A DNA stretch of 18,550 nucleotides from CAYVUV01 sp964455095 (GCA_964455095.1 CAYVUV010000375.1:1-18550); one strand, 5' to 3'; counted from the stretch's first letter, positions 7,173-18,512 are shown. Made by a program: numbers and translations. Notes: generated by a model from the sequence alone, not told the origin.

Positions 7173-8144
7173 CTATTCGCCGCGCTCGCGGCGTCGCAGG
7201 CCGACCAGCGCGATCAGCGAGAGCATCGCCAACGCCAGTGCCAGCATCTGCGGGGAGAGGGCCGGTGCCGGCGCCGCTGGTGTGATGCGGACGACCGGGC
7301 CGACCAGCGGCGGCGTCGTGCAGGAGTCGGTCACGTAGATGACCTGGCCGGGCTGCAGCGGCGGCACGGTGACCATGTAGTTGCCGTTGATGTCCTTGAC
7401 CGCCGTGCCGAGCACGATGTCATTGCCGTTGAAACAGATCGGCGGCGCGTCCGGCCCGCCGCAGTCGTAGACCGTGATGATGCCGCCCGTGCACCCGGGG
7501 TTGCTGCGGCCGGTGACCGTGGTCGACCCGGGCTCAGCTCCGTCGATGACGCTCGGCTGGCAGACCGGGTTGGACTGATCGGGTGGATGCGTGCAGGCCA
7601 ACCCGCTGCCGTCGCACTCGTCGCGCGTGCACACATTGGCATCGGCCGCGCACGACGTGCCAGCGGGCTTGACGCCATCGGCCGGGCAGGTGCCGCTCGA
7701 GCCCGTGCATTGCTCGGCCAGGTCGCACACGTCGACCGTCGGTCGGCAGACAGTGCTGCTCGCCTCGAACTGGCAGCCGGACGAACAGCAGTCGCCGTTC
7801 ATCGTGTTGCTGTCGTCGCATTGCTCGCCGAGCTCGACGACCCCGTTGCCACAGACGCCGGCGGCTGCGAAAGCCGCACAGCCGGCGAACATTCGGAACG
7901 ACGCGCTGGTCGATTCTCCCCCCGCCTCGGATTCCGGATCCAGACAGCCGAGGAGCACGAAGGTCGCCGAGGTCGAACGGTCGAAGCCGCCGTTCAGGTT
8001 CTGATTGGTGAGCCGGAAGCTTGCACTGGCCGCCGTCTGCGCCAGCGCGGTGCACGGGTAGCGCAGAGGAAGCACGAGTGCGAACAGCGCGAACAGCCCT
8101 GTTCCCCAAGCTCCAGTGCGTATGGCCCACTCCCGTCTGCTCAT
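7173..8144 (-). CDS. Cys-rich secreted protein with DUF4215-like repeat and C-terminal membrane anchor
   Basis: The 323-residue protein has a Sec signal peptide (cleavage near ALAQ, residue 36). Two short similar segments follow (SASFRL at 40-45 and SASFRM at 80-85, each leading to a Cys). Then comes a Myxococcus-type disulfide repeat, CGNGVVELGEQCDD...CCSSGCQ (98-124), and a disintegrin-like cysteine run (133-195). A second domain (200-290) is followed by PALSPQ, a hydrophobic helix (about 300-316) and RRRERGE, a tripartite tail like those handled by CTERM sorting systems. It is inferred to be displayed on the cell surface. The start at 8144 is set by GGAG about 7 bases upstream; the longer open frame above it runs out-of-frame through the collagen gene and is rejected. 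It lies 46 bases downstream of the collagen-like gene and is probably cotranscribed. Confidence 0.85.
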   Translation of the reverse strand: MSRREWAIRTGAWGTGLFALFALVLPLRYPCTALAQTAASASFRLTNQNLNGGFDRSTSATFVLLGCLDPESEAGGESTSASFRMFAGCAAFAAAGVCGNGVVELGEQCDDSNTMNGDCCSSGCQFEASSTVCRPTVDVCDLAEQCTGSSGTCPADGVKPAGTSCAADANVCTRDECDGSGLACTHPPDQSNPVCQPSVIDGAEPGSTTVTGRSNPGCTGGIITVYDCGGPDAPPICFNGNDIVLGTAVKDINGNYMVTVPPLQPGQVIYVTDSCTTPPLVGPVVRITPAAPAPALSPQMLALALAMLSLIALVGLRRRERGE

Positions 8145-8190
8145 CCCTAGTCTCCGCGTGGAGAACCTCGTCCGGCCGCGCTGGAGGGCC

Positions 8191-8946
8191 TTACCCCACG
8201 GGCCCGGTCGGGCCTGATGGGCCAGACGGACCAGAGGGGCCAGACGGTCCTGATGGGCCAGAGGGTCCGGAGGGGCCGGAAGGTCCAGAGGGTCCGGAGG
8301 GGCCGGAAGGTCCAGAGGGACCAGACGGTCCGGAAGGTCCGGTGGGACCCGATGGGCCAGTGGGTCCAGACGGGCCCGTCGGCCCGCTCGGTCCCGAGGG
8401 CCCGGTGGGACCAGAAGGTCCACTTGGACCTGTGGGGCCGGACGGACCCGAAGGTCCCGAGGGACCCGTCGATGCACTCGGCCCACTCGGGCCGGTCGGA
8501 CCGGAAGGCCCGGTCGGACCGGATGGCCCAAACATACCGGAGATCGCGTACGCGGCGCTGGTGATGCGGCGGCGCGGCGTCAGCGTCTCGCCCGATACGA
8601 TGACCTGCAGGAAGCGGAGCGGTCCGGCACTATCGCTCGGACCACCCTGGAAGAGCGTCACCGGGAGCGGTGTGACCGATCCCAGCACGACGTTGAAGAT
8701 TCCGTTCGCGACGCTGACGTTCTGCGTTTCCTGCCACGGGGTTCCGACGGGGAGTTGGTTGCCAGCGGCGGCGGCGTCCCAGACCGAGAAGGTCATCGAG
8801 AACATGCCGTTCTGCGGCACGCCCCCAGCGTTGGTCAGCCGTCCCTGGTAGTTGAGGAGATTCGGCGCGTCGCCCAGCGCGACGTGGTAGGTGATCAGCG
8901 CGAAGGCCGCAGCCGCCAGCAGGCCGGTCGTGGCTTTGATCGTCAT
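8191..8946 (-). CDS. Secreted collagen-like protein
   Basis: The protein has 251 residues: a Sec signal peptide (about 1-24, cleavage near VALG), an N-terminal globular domain (about 25-138) beginning NLLNYQGRLTNAGGVPQNG, a module seen at the head of many bacterial surface proteins with repeat tails, and a collagen-like tail from residue 140 to the end. The tail has 37 triplets: 27 GPS, 8 GPT, one GPV and one AST in which Ala replaces Gly, plus a last Gly. It has no charged residue and no C-terminal domain or anchor. The start at 8946 has a strong GGAGGAGG 5 bases upstream. It probably forms a trimeric triple helix outside the cell; Ser/Thr at nearly every Y position are candidate O-glycosylation sites, as known for Bacillus BclA. 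The gene lies between a GT-C transferase gene and an anchored Cys-rich protein on the same strand. Confidence 0.9.
   Translation of the reverse strand: MTIKATTGLLAAAAFALITYHVALGDAPNLLNYQGRLTNAGGVPQNGMFSMTFSVWDAAAAGNQLPVGTPWQETQNVSVANGIFNVVLGSVTPLPVTLFQGGPSDSAGPLRFLQVIVSGETLTPRRRITSAAYAISGMFGPSGPTGPSGPTGPSGPSASTGPSGPSGPSGPTGPSGPSGPTGPSGPSGPTGPSGPTGPSGPTGPSGPSGPSGPSGPSGPSGPSGPSGPSGPSGPSGPSGPSGPSGPTGPVG
8194..8529 (-). repeat. Gly-Pro-Ser/Thr coding repeat tract (37 triplets)
   Basis: These are tandem 9-base units, with varied third bases, encoding Gly-Pro-Ser or Gly-Pro-Thr. The longest uniform run is 14 GPS triplets near the 3' end (about 8212-8337). Because GGN and CCN are mutual complements, the plus strand also reads as Gly-Pro-X in one frame. 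Such tracts are prone to length change by slippage or recombination. Confidence 0.95.
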
Positions 8947-8951
8947 CTGCT

Positions 8952-8959
8952 CCTCCTCC
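8952..8959 (-). promoter_or_regulatory. Strong Shine-Dalgarno of the collagen-like gene
   Basis: GGAGGAGG on the minus strand lies 5 bases before the ATG at 8946. It decides this start over an ATG at 8997 and supports the minus strand as the coding strand of the collagen tract. Confidence 0.8.
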
Positions 8960-8986
8960 GTTCCCCCGAGGCGGTACCGTTGCCAA

Positions 8987-9009
8987 GGCGCGCCCATTTA
9001 CAGCGCGCC
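8987..9009. promoter_or_regulatory. 7-bp inverted repeat upstream of the collagen-like gene, possible operator
   Basis: GGCGCGC (8987-8993) and GCGCGCC (9003-9009) are exact inverted arms about 9 bases apart, in the 139-base gap between the GT-C transferase stop and the collagen-like start. On the minus strand they sit just downstream of an A-run (complement of TTTTTT at 9014-9019) and a TTGACC box (complement around 9038-9043), so they could be an operator near a promoter. The box spacing is not convincing. Confidence 0.3.
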
Positions 9010-9085
9010 AAAGGTTTTTTCACAGCAAGCCGCTCGGGGTCAACCCTAAATCGGGCCGGCGGCCGGGGAAACCGGGGTTGTTGCT

Positions 9086-10744
9086 TCAGCGCTGCGCAGC
9101 GTCGGGTGGTCGCACCAGGGCGGTCGCGACCTTTCCGTTGGCATCCCGGCGCGGCTCGCGCCGAGCGCGAAAGAGGCCGAGCACGGGCGTCCCGTCCGCT
9201 TCGACCTGGTGGACACGGTCGTACCAGGGATGCTCGTCGCGGTAGAACGGCCACCAGTCAGCCCAATTGGCGTAGGCGCGGTTGTACTCGACCACGATCC
9301 AGTCGGCGCGATCTTCGAACTTGAAGTCCTGGCGCAGGAGGCCGAGCGCCGCATAGCCGCGGAGCGGCAGGCTGGCTCCAGTGCCGGGATAGAGGGCGTC
9401 GCCCGGTTTCCCGTGCTGGTTGAGGTAGGCGACGGTGCTGCGATCGACCAGTCCCCACGCAGCGGCGGAGAAGCCGCGCTCGAATGCGCCGCGCGTACCG
9501 CCGGCGAGCCAATTGTAGTACGAGTAGCCCTCGAACGGGTGCAGTCGGTAGAGCACCACGGCGGCCGGGGCGAGGAGCAGCACCGCGGCGAGCGGGGCGA
9601 CCGCCGGGCGGCGTGCCAGCGGTGCGAGCGCCTGGCTGAAGCCGATGCCGGCGAGACAGGCGACGAATGGGAAGGCGCCGAGGATGAGCCGGGCCCCGTC
9701 ATACTTCGGCACCCCGGGCAGCGCGAGGACCAGCACCGGCGTCAGCATCGCGGCGACGAGCAGCACATGCTCGGAGCGCGCGCGCTGATGCAAGACGCCG
9801 GCGAACGCGCCGGCGACGCCGATGACCGACGGGACCAGAATCGCCAACGGCACCGAGACGAGGAGAAAGTAGAACGGGTAGTGCCACGGCGGTGGCGTGC
9901 CGCTGTAGACCTGGCCGAAGTACGCCGCGTTGAGCACGGCGTGGCCTTTGTGGAACTGGAAGTACTCGAGCAGGCGGTTGGCCGTGTCGTGCCAGAGCCA
10001 CGGCCAGGTCGCCAGCCACGCCAGCGGTGCGACGAGCAGCAGCGCGAAGAGGTTCGGCGCGCTGGCGCGCCGGTGGTAGGCGAGGGCCCACAGCACGAGC
10101 GGGATGGCGGTGAAGGCGGCGTTGATCTTGGAGCTCAACGCCAGCCCGAGCCAGATGCCGAACAGCACCGCCCAACGCGGCCGCTCGATGCCGCGGGCAA
10201 ACGCGGCGGTGGCGAGAAAGCCGAGCACGGCGACCGGGAAGTCCATCGCCGCGATGCAGGCATGGCCATAGAGACACGGGATCAACAACACGGCCGCGGC
10301 GGCGAAGGCGCCCGCCGTCGCGCCGGCGCAGCGGCGGGTGAAGTGAAACACTTCGAACACCAGCAGCACCGCCAGCAGCGCGCTGCCGAAGCGCAGCGCG
10401 ACGAGCGGGTCGGGCCAGCCGCGCAGAAAGAAGTCGGGCGTCGCCGCCAGCAGGCGCGGGAAACCCGGATGCTCGTGGTTGTATCCCCAGTACTGTCGGA
10501 TGCCGGCATCGGAGACGGCGAAAGCCGGCGTGGTGGCGAGGGCGCGGTACCAGGCCTCGACGTTTTGTCGCGCGACGAAGTGATAGACCGGCTCGTCGAC
10601 GGCGATCGGCACGTCGCGCAGCCCGGGCAGCAGCACCGCGACGACTGCCAGCGCCACGGCGACATGTGCGGCGGCGGTGCGGGCCCGCGCCGCCGGCCGT
10701 GGCAGCGCCACGGCGCGCGGAATCGTGGCGGCGCTCATCGGCAT
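9086..10744 (-). CDS. GT-C membrane glycosyltransferase, PMT/ArnT-like (GT39-type)
   Basis: This 552-residue polytopic protein has many hydrophobic helices and a soluble C-terminal domain of about 150 residues. The first extracytoplasmic loop carries the acidic pair VDEPVYHF (D50, E51) and, later, NHEHPGFPRLL (about 89-99), as in lipid-linked-sugar transferases of the PMT_2 type; HPFEGYSYYNWLAGG (from H402) marks the C-terminal junction typical of this family. Such enzymes move a sugar from polyprenyl phosphate to protein or glycolipid on the outer face of the inner membrane. The start is uncertain: TTG 10756, ATG 10744 and ATG 10738 are all possible with no clear ribosome site; 10744 is preferred. 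It is followed 139 bases later by the collagen-like gene on the same strand and is divergent from the giant GT-C protein. Confidence 0.85.
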   Translation of the reverse strand: MPMSAATIPRAVALPRPAARARTAAAHVAVALAVVAVLLPGLRDVPIAVDEPVYHFVARQNVEAWYRALATTPAFAVSDAGIRQYWGYNHEHPGFPRLLAATPDFFLRGWPDPLVALRFGSALLAVLLVFEVFHFTRRCAGATAGAFAAAAVLLIPCLYGHACIAAMDFPVAVLGFLATAAFARGIERPRWAVLFGIWLGLALSSKINAAFTAIPLVLWALAYHRRASAPNLFALLLVAPLAWLATWPWLWHDTANRLLEYFQFHKGHAVLNAAYFGQVYSGTPPPWHYPFYFLLVSVPLAILVPSVIGVAGAFAGVLHQRARSEHVLLVAAMLTPVLVLALPGVPKYDGARLILGAFPFVACLAGIGFSQALAPLARRPAVAPLAAVLLLAPAAVVLYRLHPFEGYSYYNWLAGGTRGAFERGFSAAAWGLVDRSTVAYLNQHGKPGDALYPGTGASLPLRGYAALGLLRQDFKFEDRADWIVVEYNRAYANWADWWPFYRDEHPWYDRVHQVEADGTPVLGLFRARREPRRDANGKVATALVRPPDAAQR

Positions 10745-10783
10745 TGCGCTAACCAATCCGCTCAGGTGAGGTCAAGCCGCCGC

Positions 10784-10799
10784 GCCGCTGTGAAGCGGC
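10784..10799. promoter_or_regulatory. Small hairpin with GTGA loop in the divergent gap
   Basis: GCCGCT-GTGA-AGCGGC forms a 6-bp stem with a GNRA-type tetraloop between the two divergent GT-C genes, extended by one more C-G pair. It lies about 27 bases before the proposed start of the plus-strand gene, so it could act in its leader or as a regulator site. GC-rich DNA makes short hairpins likely by chance. Confidence 0.3.
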
Positions 10800-10825
10800 G
10801 GCGGTGGCGTGTTAGGCTCGCGGCC

Positions 10826-14412
<3,587 letters not shown>

Positions 14413-14416
<4 letters not shown>

Positions 14417-15843
14417 AGCCCGCCGCGCTGTTCATTGCCCTCGCGGCCGTCGCGGCACTCGCGCGTCCGGTGTGCGGGCAGATGGCGACACCGCCGCGCG
14501 CCGCCGCGCCAAACGTGTTCATCATCTCCGTCGACACGCTGCGCGCCGATCACCTCGGCTGCTACGGCTATCCACGCGCCACCAGCCCGGTCATCGACCG
14601 GCTGGCGGTGGAGGGCGTGCTGTTCGAGCGCGTATTCGCCCCGGTGCCGCGCACGACGCCGAGCCTGGCGTCGATGATGACCGGGCTCTACCCGCGCGCC
14701 CACGGTCTGATGACCCTGGTGCACACGCTGGCGCCGGAGCGCATCACGCTGGCGGAGGTGCTCGCGGCGCGCGGCTACGCCACCGCGGCGTTCGTCCCGC
14801 CGAACGTCGCGGCCAACAGCGGGTTGAACCAGGGGTTTGCGACCTACTCAGTTCACGAGGGCAAGACCGAGCTCGATCCGGCGATGCGCGCCGAGGGCAT
14901 CGCCTCGGCCGCGGCCGCCTGGGCTGAGGCACATCGCGGCGCGCCGATGTTCGTCTGGCTCCACCTCCTCGACCCGCATTTCCGCTATCGGCCGCCGGCG
15001 CCGTACGATGGCCAGTTCGATCCCGCCTTCACCGGCACCTTTGACCTCTACGACCGCCTCGATCGCGGCGAGGTGAGCAAAGGGCAGGTATTCTTCCAGA
15101 ACGATCTCACGCCGCGCCAGCTCGAGCACGCCGTCGCGTTGTACGACGGCGAGATCCGCTACACCGATACGGCGATCGGCCAGTACCTCGATCGCCTGCG
15201 CGCGGCGGGATTGCTCGACGGCGCCGTCGTCGTCCTGACCGCGGATCACGGCGAGAGCCTCGGCGAGCACGGCTACTTCTTCGAGCACGGCGAGTATCTG
15301 TACGACGGCACGCTGCGCATTCCGCTGATCCTCAAGCTGCCCGGTTCGAATGCGGCGGGGCGACGGGTGCGCGGCAAGGCGATGATCCAAGACATCATGC
15401 CCACCGTGCTCGCCGCGGTCGGCGTGACCGACCTGCCGCGCACCACGGCGCGCGATCTGCGGCCGTTTGTCGACGGCGCCGACGGCGAGCCCCACCCGGT
15501 GGCGTTCGCGGAAACCTGCCGGCGCTTCTTTCCGGAAAACCCGCGCCGCTACATCGACGGCATTCCCGGGCACTGGAAGAGCGTGCGCGAGGGAAAGTGG
15601 AAGCTGATCGAGATCCCCAAGCCCGACCAGAATCTCTACGAGCTCTACGACATCGACGCCGACCCCGGCGAGACGCGCGACCTGCACGCGACCGAGCGCG
15701 CGACGGCCGAGCGACTCACGGCGCTGCTGCATCAGTGGCTGGCCACGTTCGAGCAACCCGGCGCGGCTGCGCGGCCGCCCGACCCCAAGCTCGACCCGGC
15801 CACCGTCGACCGCCTGCGCGCGCTCGGCTACATGAACGACTGA
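14413..15843 (+). CDS. Periplasmic sulfatase-family (alkaline phosphatase superfamily) enzyme with Thr nucleophile site
   Basis: The 476-residue protein has a Sec signal peptide (about 1-22) and the sulfatase-type fold. Metal-site motifs are FIISVDTLRADHLG (D41), LLDPHF (D187, H189) and LTADHGESLGEHG (D278, H279). The nucleophile motif reads TTPSLASMMTG (81-91), so the C/S-x-P-x-R of formylglycine sulfatases is T-T-P-S-L: no Cys or Ser to oxidise, and the Arg is Leu85. A Thr nucleophile is used by phosphoglycerol and phosphoethanolamine transferases of the same superfamily, so a phosphotransferase or phosphodiesterase role on an envelope glycan or lipid fits better than sulfate release. The tail RLRALGYMND is common in this subfamily. 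Its ATG overlaps the stop of the giant GT-C gene by 4 bases, so the two are translationally coupled and likely act on the same product. It converges with the next gene 10 bases away. Confidence 0.88.
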
Positions 15844-15853
15844 GCGCGGCCGG

Positions 15854-17278
15854 TTACAGACCGAGGCGCCGCGACAGGTCGGTCTGCAGCAGTTGCTGCG
15901 GGTCGAGCCGCTGCTTCAGGGCGCGGAACTGTGCGACGGCATCGTCGCCGTGGATGCGGGCAAAGGACGACGCCTGCAGCACGGCGTCCTTGGCGTAGTA
16001 GAAGCGCCCCCCCGCCGCGAGGACGATCTCCGCCATCTCCTGACACAGCCTCCACAGCGCCGCGCGTTTGTGCCGATTGGCGCTGACGGCGAAGTCCATC
16101 GCCAGCGAATAGCCGTCGACGGCGTGGGTCATCAAGAACGGATCGGGTCTGTGGCGCTTGAGCACGGCGATGTACGGCACCATGCCGGCCTGCTGGCAGC
16201 GTTCGATCACGGTCCGGAACACGCGTTCCCCCGCCGGCTGCGGCACGAACGGTTGAAACTGGATCAGGCCGCCGGGCCTGGTCATCCACTGCCAGCGCGG
16301 CACGTAGTCGAGCAGGAAGTGGAACGCGCCGTGGGTCTGCAGGTACGGCGACTGTTGCGCTTCGCGGAAGCCGGCCCGGAACTTGAGCGCGTTGACGAGG
16401 GCTGTGCCGCCGCAGTGCATCCCCACCCACAAGCCAGGCCATATCCAGCTTTTTGGCACCAGCCCGAACATGCTGCGCGGCACCTCCTGCAGCTCCGCTT
16501 TCAGGAAGTGCGCACCGTCGCGGTCCTCGCCCGGCTTGAGCTGGTTGGCGCGATGCATCAGGCCGCGGCCGAGGGCGGCGCCCGTGGCGTGCAGATCGAG
16601 CCATCCGACCAGGTAGTCGGACTCCCCCCTCAGGTCCTCGAGCAGCTGCAAGTTGGTCGCCAGGTCGCGCGCCGGAATGGCCCAGACGCGCAGCCGACCC
16701 GAGTACACGCGCTTCAGCTGCAGCGTGATCTCGAGCAGGCACCCGAGCATGCCGAAGCCGCCGATGGCGCCGTGGAACACGTCGGCGTTTTCCTGGCGCG
16801 AGCAGCGCAGGACGCTTCCCGTTGGCGTCTGCAGCGCGAACGACTGGACATGCTCGCCGAAGCTGCCGACGGCGAAGTTGTTCTTGCCGTGGATGTTGAA
16901 GGCCGCGGCGCCGCCAACCGAGACCGCCATGGTGCCCGGCACGACCGCTGGCCACCAGCCGAACGCGACGACGGACCGCCACAGGTCGCGAATCGTGACA
17001 CCGGGTTCGACGGTGACCAGCCCGCGCTCGGGGTCGAAGGCCAGGATACGGTCCATGCCGCTGGTGTCGAGCACATGGCCGTTGGTGTTGAGGCTGGCGT
17101 CGCCGTAGCTGCAGCCGGAGCCGCGCAGGGCCAGCGACCCGTGTTCCTGCGCCACCAGTGCCATCGCCGCCGCGACCTGCTCGGCCGTCGTCGGCCGCAC
17201 GACCTTCGCCTGTCCGCCGACGGCCATGCCCCAGCCGCTGACCCGCTCGGGCCGGAAGGCGATCGGTTGCTCGCTCAT
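15854..17278 (-). CDS. DprE1-like FAD-dependent oxidase (decaprenylphosphoryl-ribose oxidase family)
   Basis: This 474-residue flavoprotein matches the DprE1 family over its length. The FAD domain has RGSGCSYGDASLN (52-64) and VPGTMAVSVGG...NIHGKNNFAVGSFG (113-141), where H130 matches M. tuberculosis DprE1 H132. The C-terminal part has VDGYSLAMDF, YYAKDA (K430, matching K418) and the ending RLDPQQLLQTDLSRRLGL. DprE1 oxidises C2 of polyprenyl-phospho-ribose, the first half of epimerisation to arabinose. The residue matching the benzothiazinone-target Cys387 is Ala393. No covalent-FAD His is seen in the RGSGCSYG loop. A start at 17278 is chosen (GGAG 9 bases upstream); an ATG at 17284 is also possible. 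It is third in a minus-strand operon, 44 bases after the membrane protein. No DprE2 is adjacent, so the true sugar may differ. Confidence 0.85.
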   Translation of the reverse strand: MSEQPIAFRPERVSGWGMAVGGQAKVVRPTTAEQVAAAMALVAQEHGSLALRGSGCSYGDASLNTNGHVLDTSGMDRILAFDPERGLVTVEPGVTIRDLWRSVVAFGWWPAVVPGTMAVSVGGAAAFNIHGKNNFAVGSFGEHVQSFALQTPTGSVLRCSRQENADVFHGAIGGFGMLGCLLEITLQLKRVYSGRLRVWAIPARDLATNLQLLEDLRGESDYLVGWLDLHATGAALGRGLMHRANQLKPGEDRDGAHFLKAELQEVPRSMFGLVPKSWIWPGLWVGMHCGGTALVNALKFRAGFREAQQSPYLQTHGAFHFLLDYVPRWQWMTRPGGLIQFQPFVPQPAGERVFRTVIERCQQAGMVPYIAVLKRHRPDPFLMTHAVDGYSLAMDFAVSANRHKRAALWRLCQEMAEIVLAAGGRFYYAKDAVLQASSFARIHGDDAVAQFRALKQRLDPQQLLQTDLSRRLGL

Positions 17279-17322
17279 CGGCATGATCTCCGTGCGCTGG
17301 CCGGACTCGATGCGGCGTCGGG

Positions 17323-18081
17323 TCAATGGCTCTCGGTCGCTGCGCGATGCCGAAACAGCGCGAGGCAGGCGACGATGAAGAGCAGCAGCGCGGCAGACGC
17401 CGAGTAGCGGCTCAGGGCAAGGCCGCCCTCGCTGATCGGCTTGTCGAGGAAATCGCCCACCACGGCGCCGAGTGGGCGCGTCGTGACGAAGGCCGCCCAG
17501 AACAACAGGGTGCGCGAGATCGACGTCCAGAAGTACGCCGCGACGATCAGCGCCAGCAGCGCCCCGAACAGCGCGGCGGCGCCGCTGTAGCCCAGCCCGG
17601 CTGAATCGGCGGTCCAGTCGCCGAGCGCGGTGCCGAGGGTCTGGGAGAACATGATCGTCACCCAGTAGAACGTCTCCACCCCGGGCGAGGTCACGCTGTC
17701 GACGGATACCGAGCCCATCGTGCGATGCCAGACGGCGAGCGATGCGATCAACAACCCGAACAGGAGCGACGTGCCGCCGGCGTAGCCGATGCCCAGCGAG
17801 CGGTCGGCGAAGTCGGCCAGCGTGGTGCCGAGGGTCGTCGTGGCGATGATCGCCGTCCAGTACAAGAGCGCATGGAAGCGTTTGGCCGCGATCTGCGCTC
17901 CGACTGCGAGGAAGAATATCACGGCAAAGATCCCGCTCGCGGCGAGGTAGCCGAGGTCCATCGACATCGACACCGCATCGCCGCCGGTCTCGCCGAGTGT
18001 GGTGGCGGCAATCTTGATGACCCAGAAGAGCAGGGTGACTTCTGGAACTTTGCTCGCCCTTGCCGCAACCTTGGCGTTCAC
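17323..18081 (-). CDS. COG4705-like integral membrane protein with four internal repeats
   Basis: The 252-residue protein is very hydrophobic, with about eight TM helices. It is built of four repeats, each holding a motif T-L-G-x-x-x-[GA]-D: KIAATTLGETGGD (23-35), IIATTTLGTTLAD (78-90), IMFSQTLGTALGD (143-155) and FVTTRPLGAVVGD (198-210). The first three are followed by a D/S-x-L-G-[IY]-G/Y segment (LGY near 43-45, 98-100, 163-165). The layout matches the uncharacterised COG4705 membrane-protein family; the recurring Asp in or near membrane helices suggests a cation- or proton-linked transport role, but function is unknown. GTG at 18081 is chosen over the longer frame: GGAGG lies 7 bases upstream, and GTGA overlaps the stop of the upstream Rid gene, indicating translational coupling. 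Confidence 0.82.
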   Translation of the reverse strand: MNAKVAARASKVPEVTLLFWVIKIAATTLGETGGDAVSMSMDLGYLAASGIFAVIFFLAVGAQIAAKRFHALLYWTAIIATTTLGTTLADFADRSLGIGYAGGTSLLFGLLIASLAVWHRTMGSVSVDSVTSPGVETFYWVTIMFSQTLGTALGDWTADSAGLGYSGAAALFGALLALIVAAYFWTSISRTLLFWAAFVTTRPLGAVVGDFLDKPISEGGLALSRYSASAALLLFIVACLALFRHRAATESH

Positions 18082-18470
18082 GAAGTTGCCTCCGGGCGGC
18101 GCGCCGTGACCTGGATTTCGATGCGCATGCGCGGATCCGCCAGGCCGGCGGAGATCATCATCGCGGCCGGTCGAACCTCTCCGAAGTATTTGCGCAGGAT
18201 CGGCCAACACTGCGAGAACTCACTCGCATTGGGGACGACGTAGATCACCCGCACCACGTCGCGCAGGCCGGCGTTCGCTTCGGCGAGGGCGGCTTCGATG
18301 TTGCGGAAGCATTGCTCGGTCTGCTCGACCAACCCCTCCGCGATCGTCATCGACGCGTAATCGAACCCGGTCGTGCCCGAAACGAACACCCACTCGCCAT
18401 CGACGACCGCACGCGAGTAGCCGATCTCCTGTTCGAAGGTCGATCCCGAGCTGATCAGTCGCCGCGCCAT
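18078..18470 (-). CDS. Rid-family (YjgF/YER057c/UK114) protein lacking the canonical Arg
   Basis: This 130-residue protein is of usual Rid length. The typical layout is clear: EIGYSRAVVDGEWVFVSGTTG near the start (residues 15-35), a central QTEQCFRNIEAALAEANAG (50-68), and a C-terminal FGEVRPAAMMI...DPRMRIEIQVTA. Classical RidA enzymes hydrolyse enamine/imine intermediates using an Arg in a P-x-R-[ST] motif; here the matching stretch is RPAAMM, with Ala at the Arg place, as in the Rid groups not shown to have imine deaminase activity. The start at 18470 is supported by GGGAGGT 6 bases upstream. It is the first visible gene of the operon with the membrane protein (4-base overlap) and the DprE1-like oxidase. 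Confidence 0.9.
   Translation of the reverse strand: MARRLISSGSTFEQEIGYSRAVVDGEWVFVSGTTGFDYASMTIAEGLVEQTEQCFRNIEAALAEANAGLRDVVRVIYVVPNASEFSQCWPILRKYFGEVRPAAMMISAGLADPRMRIEIQVTARRPEATS
18089..18093 (-). promoter_or_regulatory. Shine-Dalgarno inside the Rid gene for the membrane protein
   Basis: GGAGG on the minus strand lies 7 bases before the GTG at 18081 and within the last codons of the Rid gene. It fixes the start of the membrane protein and shows coupled translation. Confidence 0.75.
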
Positions 18471-18512
18471 TGCCCACCTCCCTTGTCGCGGCCGCGAGCG
18501 CGAACGGTCGAG

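Noticed and set aside
8145..8531. N-terminal extension of the Cys-rich protein through the collagen tract
   Set aside because: It reads the repeat DNA in the wrong frame (Pro/Asp/Leu/Arg), and the signal peptide plus Shine-Dalgarno fix the start at 8144.
9003..9019. GCGCGCC inverted repeat followed by TTTTTT as a plus-strand terminator
   Set aside because: No plus-strand gene precedes it; both neighbours are on the minus strand, where the T-run is on the wrong side.
9209..10825. Plus-strand frame of over 500 codons running into the GT-C fusion gene
   Set aside because: It lies antisense to the well-supported GT39-type gene, is rich in Arg/Glu/Gln/Gly with no family features, and membrane-protein sequence begins only near 10840. 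It is an open shadow of GC-rich codon use.
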